The notes beneath the pieces were generated by a model that was not told the origin of the DNA, did no database searches, and saw only the letters and a list, made by a program, of their open reading frames with translations. Of a stretch of DNA of 8,606 nucleotides, positions 5,255 to 8,606 are shown piece after piece (position 1 is the first letter of the stretch; each line of letters starts with the position of its first letter). The stretch is from Novosphingobium sp. (GTDB lineage Bacteria > Pseudomonadota > Alphaproteobacteria > Sphingomonadales > Sphingomonadaceae), in contig JADYXV010000386.1 in assembly GCA_020853995.1 (NCBI GenBank), positions 1 to 8,606 on the forward strand, given 5' to 3'. A program made the translations under genes and the position numbers.

Positions 5255-7386
5255 GCTACCTTCTTGTCGAGAGGGTCTGCCCCATCCTCGATGGAATCTA
5301 TCAACGATCGGGCTGCGGTCAGCGGCAGGCGGATGGTGAACCGGCTGCCCAGCCCTTCGCGGCTCTCCACATCCAGCCGCCCCCGCATGGCTTTGACCAG
5401 TTCGCGCGCTTCAAACGCGCCAATGCCGAAACCGCCTTGCTTGGTAGAAACAAACGGCTTGAACAGGCGGTTCCGGATGAATTCAGCGCTCATCCCTGAT
5501 CCGGTATCGACCACTTCGATCATACCATGCAGGCTATCTGCGCTGACCTGCAGGAACACCGCCATGCCTTCAGGGCTCGCATCAAAGGCATTTTGCACCA
5601 GATGCAAAACGACTTGCTCCAATGCCTCGCGGTTGGCCATCACCCGGCAAGGCTGGCACTGCGTGACGTAAAGCTGCGGCAATCCCGGCGTGTTGTAACG
5701 CGCCGCTATGGCGTTGATAACCTCGCAAGCGTCGATATCTTCGACACGTTCAGAGCCATTGGTTCCGTACCGCGAAAGCCGCGCGAGCAGGCTATTGAGC
5801 TTGTCTGCGGCATTGCGCAGCGTGATCAGCATATCGGCCCGGAAATCGGGATTGTCCGCATGCTTTTCAGTGTTGCGAACCAGGAGACTGATCTGGCTCG
5901 CAAGATTTTTGATGTCGTGCATAACAAAGGCGATGCGGCGGTTGAATTCATCGAACCGGCTGGCTTCAAGCAGAGCCGACTGCCCGGTATGTTCGGCCAG
6001 ATAGCTGGCAAGTTGCATGCCCACCACCCGCAACAGATCAAAGTCTTCCCAATCAAGCTGGCGGGCCACTTGAGGGCGGCCCAGCACCACCAGACCGACA
6101 AGCCGGTCAAAATGCAGCAGTGGCACCAGCGCCCAAGCCGAATGCTCCTCAAGCATCCATGCCGGCACAGCAGAATGTTCACCGTGGTGGTCAATTCCGG
6201 CCCGAACCTCGTCCAGATCGACAATGAAGGCGCTTTTTTCAAAGAATGGAACGCTGCCTGCGCCCAATGCCTCAGCCGGCACATCCGCAGTGGGCCACTG
6301 CCAGCGCGACGCAAGCACAAGCTCGCCACTTTCAGCAGGCACCAGCAGCAATCCTGCCAGGCTGTCTGTAATATCGGCCACAGCCTGGACTACGCGCTCG
6401 TGCAGTGGCGGGGTCTGTGAACCGGCCCGGCCGATGGTGCGCGTAAACCGCAGCCATTCGGCGCGATAGTCATAGCGGTGCTGAAAGAAGTGCTTGGCGA
6501 GCATGACCTTCAGCCAGCCCCGCACTCTGCCAGAAGGGATGATCGCCAGAACCAGTACGCTTGATACGAATATGAAGCCCAACTGTGCCAACTGGCTGGC
6601 ATTGCCACCCAACCATGCAAGGGATTGCGCAGCACCGACCATCACGATCATGTAAACGCCGATGACCATCAACGAGAGCGACTGGAATGCCACAGCGCGT
6701 GATGGCGAAAAGCGCATGGCCGAGCGGCCGCGCACCGCTCCGATGACCAGCAGGCCCGCCGCGATAATCTGTGCAAGACCCCGCAGCGCTGCCAGTTCCA
6801 ACGGCAATTGAAGCGACAGGTAAGCGATCGTATACAGATTGAGGTCGTAGCCCCAAATCACCGCAAGGGCAGCGCAGGTCCAACGCAGTGCCATACGCTG
6901 GTGCGAAGCTGCCCCGACATAGAGATTGTGCACCAGGACCAGCCCACCAATTGCCACCAGCAACCGGAACAGGAACGATATCTGCAGGATCATGGCGGTT
7001 ACGCCAGTGTCCTGGCCGAACCGGAACTGCATCATGATCAGCAGGAACTGCAACATTTCAACAAAGACAAGCGCGGCCAGAACCGGACGGATAGGACCGA
7101 CGCTTGCGTGCCTGCCGTCACGGGTAAACAGCGCCAATATCAAGGCCAGCAACGCCAGACTGCGCAATGTTTCAAAGCACTGGCTGACCAGTGTCGTAGT
7201 TCCTGTGGCTGCTACAATCAGCGACCACGCTGCAATAATCGCAAGGGCGGCAATTTCTGCCCAGCCGCCGTGTTCACGCTTGCGCCGGCGCCCGTCCCAC
7301 CGCCAGGCGATCAACACCAGAAAGGCAAAAGCGGATGTCACAAACATCCACTGCCCCAGACCTTGCCAGGTAAGAAGGCTCAGCAC
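5251..7386 (-). CDS. prsK: PEP-CTERM system membrane histidine kinase PrsK
   Basis: A 711-residue sensor kinase of the PrsK type, expected to phosphorylate PrsR. The N-terminal third (about 12-283) holds eight or nine membrane helices (near 12-28, 44-60, 75-88, 102-120, 132-152, 168-190, 198-217, 235-255 and 266-284) with almost no periplasmic loops, suggesting it senses a membrane or lipid-linked signal. A GAF-like cytoplasmic domain follows (about 325-465). The transmitter starts with phospho-acceptor H490 in FVMHDIKNLASQ. The ATPase domain shows the N-box LVQNAFDASP (596-605, N599), G1 DTGSGM (627-632), F-box LFKPFVST (641-648) and G2 GGFGIGAFEA (651-660). HDIKN replaces the HExxN of classical HisKA boxes, as is usual for this subfamily. 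The start is GTG at 7386 with GAGGA at 7394-7398, 7 nt away. It follows the sugar transferase by 10 bp and overlaps prsR, so all three are cotranscribed. Length is normal for the family and the frame is intact. Confidence 0.95.
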   Translation of the reverse strand: MLSLLTWQGLGQWMFVTSAFAFLVLIAWRWDGRRRKREHGGWAEIAALAIIAAWSLIVAATGTTTLVSQCFETLRSLALLALILALFTRDGRHASVGPIRPVLAALVFVEMLQFLLIMMQFRFGQDTGVTAMILQISFLFRLLVAIGGLVLVHNLYVGAASHQRMALRWTCAALAVIWGYDLNLYTIAYLSLQLPLELAALRGLAQIIAAGLLVIGAVRGRSAMRFSPSRAVAFQSLSLMVIGVYMIVMVGAAQSLAWLGGNASQLAQLGFIFVSSVLVLAIIPSGRVRGWLKVMLAKHFFQHRYDYRAEWLRFTRTIGRAGSQTPPLHERVVQAVADITDSLAGLLLVPAESGELVLASRWQWPTADVPAEALGAGSVPFFEKSAFIVDLDEVRAGIDHHGEHSAVPAWMLEEHSAWALVPLLHFDRLVGLVVLGRPQVARQLDWEDFDLLRVVGMQLASYLAEHTGQSALLEASRFDEFNRRIAFVMHDIKNLASQISLLVRNTEKHADNPDFRADMLITLRNAADKLNSLLARLSRYGTNGSERVEDIDACEVINAIAARYNTPGLPQLYVTQCQPCRVMANREALEQVVLHLVQNAFDASPEGMAVFLQVSADSLHGMIEVVDTGSGMSAEFIRNRLFKPFVSTKQGGFGIGAFEARELVKAMRGRLDVESREGLGSRFTIRLPLTAARSLIDSIEDGADPLDKKVA
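5259..5264 (-). promoter_or_regulatory. Ribosome binding site of prsR
   Basis: AGAAGG on the minus strand, inside the last codons of prsK (AAG AAG GTA GCA TGA). Spacing is 4 nt to the ATG at 5254 and 7 nt to the ATG at 5251, which slightly favours the downstream start. Confidence 0.55.
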
Positions 7387-7393
7387 CGCCCGT

Positions 7394-7398
7394 TCCTC
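7394..7398 (-). promoter_or_regulatory. Ribosome binding site of prsK, overlapping the upstream stop
   Basis: GAGGA on the minus strand, 7 nt before the GTG at 7386. It shares two bases (GA) with the TGA stop of the sugar transferase gene (7397-7399), so ribosomes terminating there sit on the next gene's initiation region. It supports the GTG start. Confidence 0.65.
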
Positions 7399-8606
7399 AG
7401 CGCGCGCCTTCGTGCCACAGCACGACGCGCAAGGTTTGCAGCAGGATCAACAGATCAAGGAAGGGCGTATAATTCTTGGCGTAATAAAGATCATATTCCA
7501 GCTTGTGCCGGGAATCTTCAAGCGATGCGCCATATGGATAATTGATTTGCGCCCAACCGGTTATGCCCGGTTTTACCATATGGCGTTCTGCGTAATAGGG
7601 CAGCGCGTCTTCGAGGCTTGCAACAAATTCCGGACGTTCAGGGCGCGGGCCGACAAAGCTCATCTTGCCCGTCAGCACCGTCCAAGTCTGGGGCAGTTCA
7701 TCAATCCGCAACTGCCGGATCAAACGTCCGATTCTGGTCACGCGCGGGTCGTTTTCCTGTGCAAACTGGGCGCCGTTAACCTCGGCATCCGTGCGCATCG
7801 AACGCAGCTTGATCACATCAAACGTCTCTCCATACAGACCCACCCGCGTCTGGCGGAAAAACGCAGGGCCCTTGCTGTCAATCTTCACCAGGATTGCAAA
7901 CAGCACGATCACGGGAAGTGTCAGGACCAGCAAAAGCAAGCTGGCGGCGATATCAAACAGGCGCTTTGAAACGCTGGATATGGCCCTGCCCGATGAAAAT
8001 CCGTCCGAGAAAATCAGCCAGCTGGGATTGACGGTATCAAGATCGACCCGCCCCGTTTCACGTTCCATGAATGTCGAGAAATCATTGACGTGAACGCCGG
8101 TGGTCTTGATCCGCAGCAGATCCTTGAGCGGCAGCGCGTTGCGGCGCTCTTCCAGCGCTAGAACGACTTCACTGACGCCAAGATTCTCCACATAGCGTGT
8201 CAGGTTGTTGATAGCATCGCGGTGTATCGCCTCGATCACAACCGGCGCAATGCTGCTCATGCCGATATAGCCGACAATGGCGAAACCGGCTTCGGGCCGT
8301 TCCCCCAGCTTGCGCAAACGTTCCGCCCGCGCACCGGCACCCAGCACCAACACGCGCCGACGGAACGCGGCTGTCCCCAACAAGCCACCCAGCAGCAGCC
8401 GGATCATCACCAATGACCCCATCGCCAGAAACATCGCGTAGAGCAGATTAGACCGCCACAGCGTGCGCCCTGGCAGCAGGAAATAGACCACCGAGAGCGC
8501 AATGATCCCAAGGCTGACGGCAACCAGCAGTCGCGCGGTGGCATAGCGCATGGAACGCAGCGCTTCCGAGCCATAGACCCCGACAGCGATCATTGCCGTC
8601 TGCACC
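7397..8606 (-). CDS. Polyprenyl-phosphate sugar-1-phosphate transferase, XrtA/PEP-CTERM associated (5' end outside window)
   Basis: The last 402 residues of a membrane glycosyl-1-phosphate transferase that starts the exopolysaccharide repeat unit by moving a sugar phosphate from a UDP-sugar to undecaprenyl phosphate. Visible parts (numbered from the codon at 8605) are: membrane helices about 22-44 and 52-75; a Rossmann-like region starting RVLVLGAGARAERL (84-97); and the catalytic domain from KRLFDIAASLL (214-224), whose next helix breaks at P231 as in re-entrant transferases of this family. Then come KLRSM (266-270), the catalytic acid pair D302/E303 in RIDELPQ, SFVGPRPERPEF (316-327) and KPGITGWAQINYPYGAS (345-361). 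The stretch GPRPERPEF and the EDSRHKLEYDLYY ending match the PEP-CTERM-associated type (TIGR03013) more than WcaJ or PssY. Family length is about 440-470, so some 40-65 N-terminal residues with the first helices are missing; the GTG at 8605 is most likely an internal valine. First gene visible of the prsK-prsR transcript. Confidence 0.93.
   Translation of the reverse strand, partial: VQTAMIAVGVYGSEALRSMRYATARLLVAVSLGIIALSVVYFLLPGRTLWRSNLLYAMFLAMGSLVMIRLLLGGLLGTAAFRRRVLVLGAGARAERLRKLGERPEAGFAIVGYIGMSSIAPVVIEAIHRDAINNLTRYVENLGVSEVVLALEERRNALPLKDLLRIKTTGVHVNDFSTFMERETGRVDLDTVNPSWLIFSDGFSSGRAISSVSKRLFDIAASLLLLVLTLPVIVLFAILVKIDSKGPAFFRQTRVGLYGETFDVIKLRSMRTDAEVNGAQFAQENDPRVTRIGRLIRQLRIDELPQTWTVLTGKMSFVGPRPERPEFVASLEDALPYYAERHMVKPGITGWAQINYPYGASLEDSRHKLEYDLYYAKNYTPFLDLLILLQTLRVVLWHEGAR

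Noticed and set aside
5527..6420. A 297-codon open frame on the plus strand inside prsK
   Set aside because: It is opposite the GAF and transmitter parts of PrsK, which carry every expected motif. No ribosome binding site or family signature was seen.
6926..7969. A 347-codon plus-strand frame spanning the prsK/sugar transferase junction
   Set aside because: It runs antisense across two well-supported genes and has low-complexity composition typical of a shadow frame.
8603..8605. GTG as the true start of the sugar transferase
   Set aside because: Only 402 residues would result, short of the family's 440-470 and missing the first membrane helices; the frame is open to the window edge.
1..8606. 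CRISPR arrays, insertion sequences, tRNA or rRNA genes, attachment sites
   Set aside because: No regularly spaced repeats, transposase reading frames, tRNA-like cloverleaf ends or rRNA sequence were seen on either strand.

Overview
The window looks like chromosomal DNA of an alphaproteobacterium, most likely a sphingomonad (Novosphingobium/Erythrobacter-type). This is inferred from the GC-rich composition, the codon use, and the pairing of PrsK/PrsR regulators with a PEP-CTERM-type sugar transferase. There is no rRNA, tRNA or other marker, so the genus is not certain. Coding density is very high, and no gene-free stretch is longer than 75 bases.

Layout: the left end carries one plus-strand gene, a DUF475/TerC-superfamily membrane protein (21-1091). 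It converges on a minus-strand block that fills the rest of the window. A perfect 11-bp inverted repeat lies in the 46-bp gap between the two convergent genes. Read in its own 5'->3' direction (right to left), the minus-strand block is: the C-terminal part of a polyprenyl-phosphate sugar transferase (cut by the right edge); the histidine kinase PrsK; the sigma-54-type response regulator PrsR; a secreted TPR-repeat protein; and, after a 75-bp gap, a CaiB/BaiF-fold alpha-methylacyl-CoA racemase.

The first four minus-strand genes are almost certainly one transcript. Their junctions are +10 bp, -4 bp (or -1 bp) and +4 bp, and each upstream stop codon lies in or against the next gene's Shine-Dalgarno or start codon. 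Together they look like the regulatory and priming end of an exosortase A (XrtA)/PEP-CTERM exopolysaccharide locus. The sugar transferase would load the first sugar on a lipid carrier. PrsK and PrsR would sense a signal and activate sigma-54 promoters of PEP-CTERM protein genes elsewhere. The TPR protein would act in the periplasm, probably in polymer assembly or export. The exosortase, the Wzx/Wzy or Wza/Wzc-type genes and any PEP-CTERM substrate lie outside this window, so the assignment rests on the two regulators and the transferase. The racemase and the DUF475 protein are probably neighbours with unrelated jobs.

Nothing here demands a wholly new system. The most distinctive points are the short non-lipoprotein TPR gene coupled to prsR, the coupled junctions, an exact 18-bp repeat linking the racemase ribosome-binding site to the TPR gene, and the absence (by eye) of a sigma-54 promoter beside the regulator's own genes.
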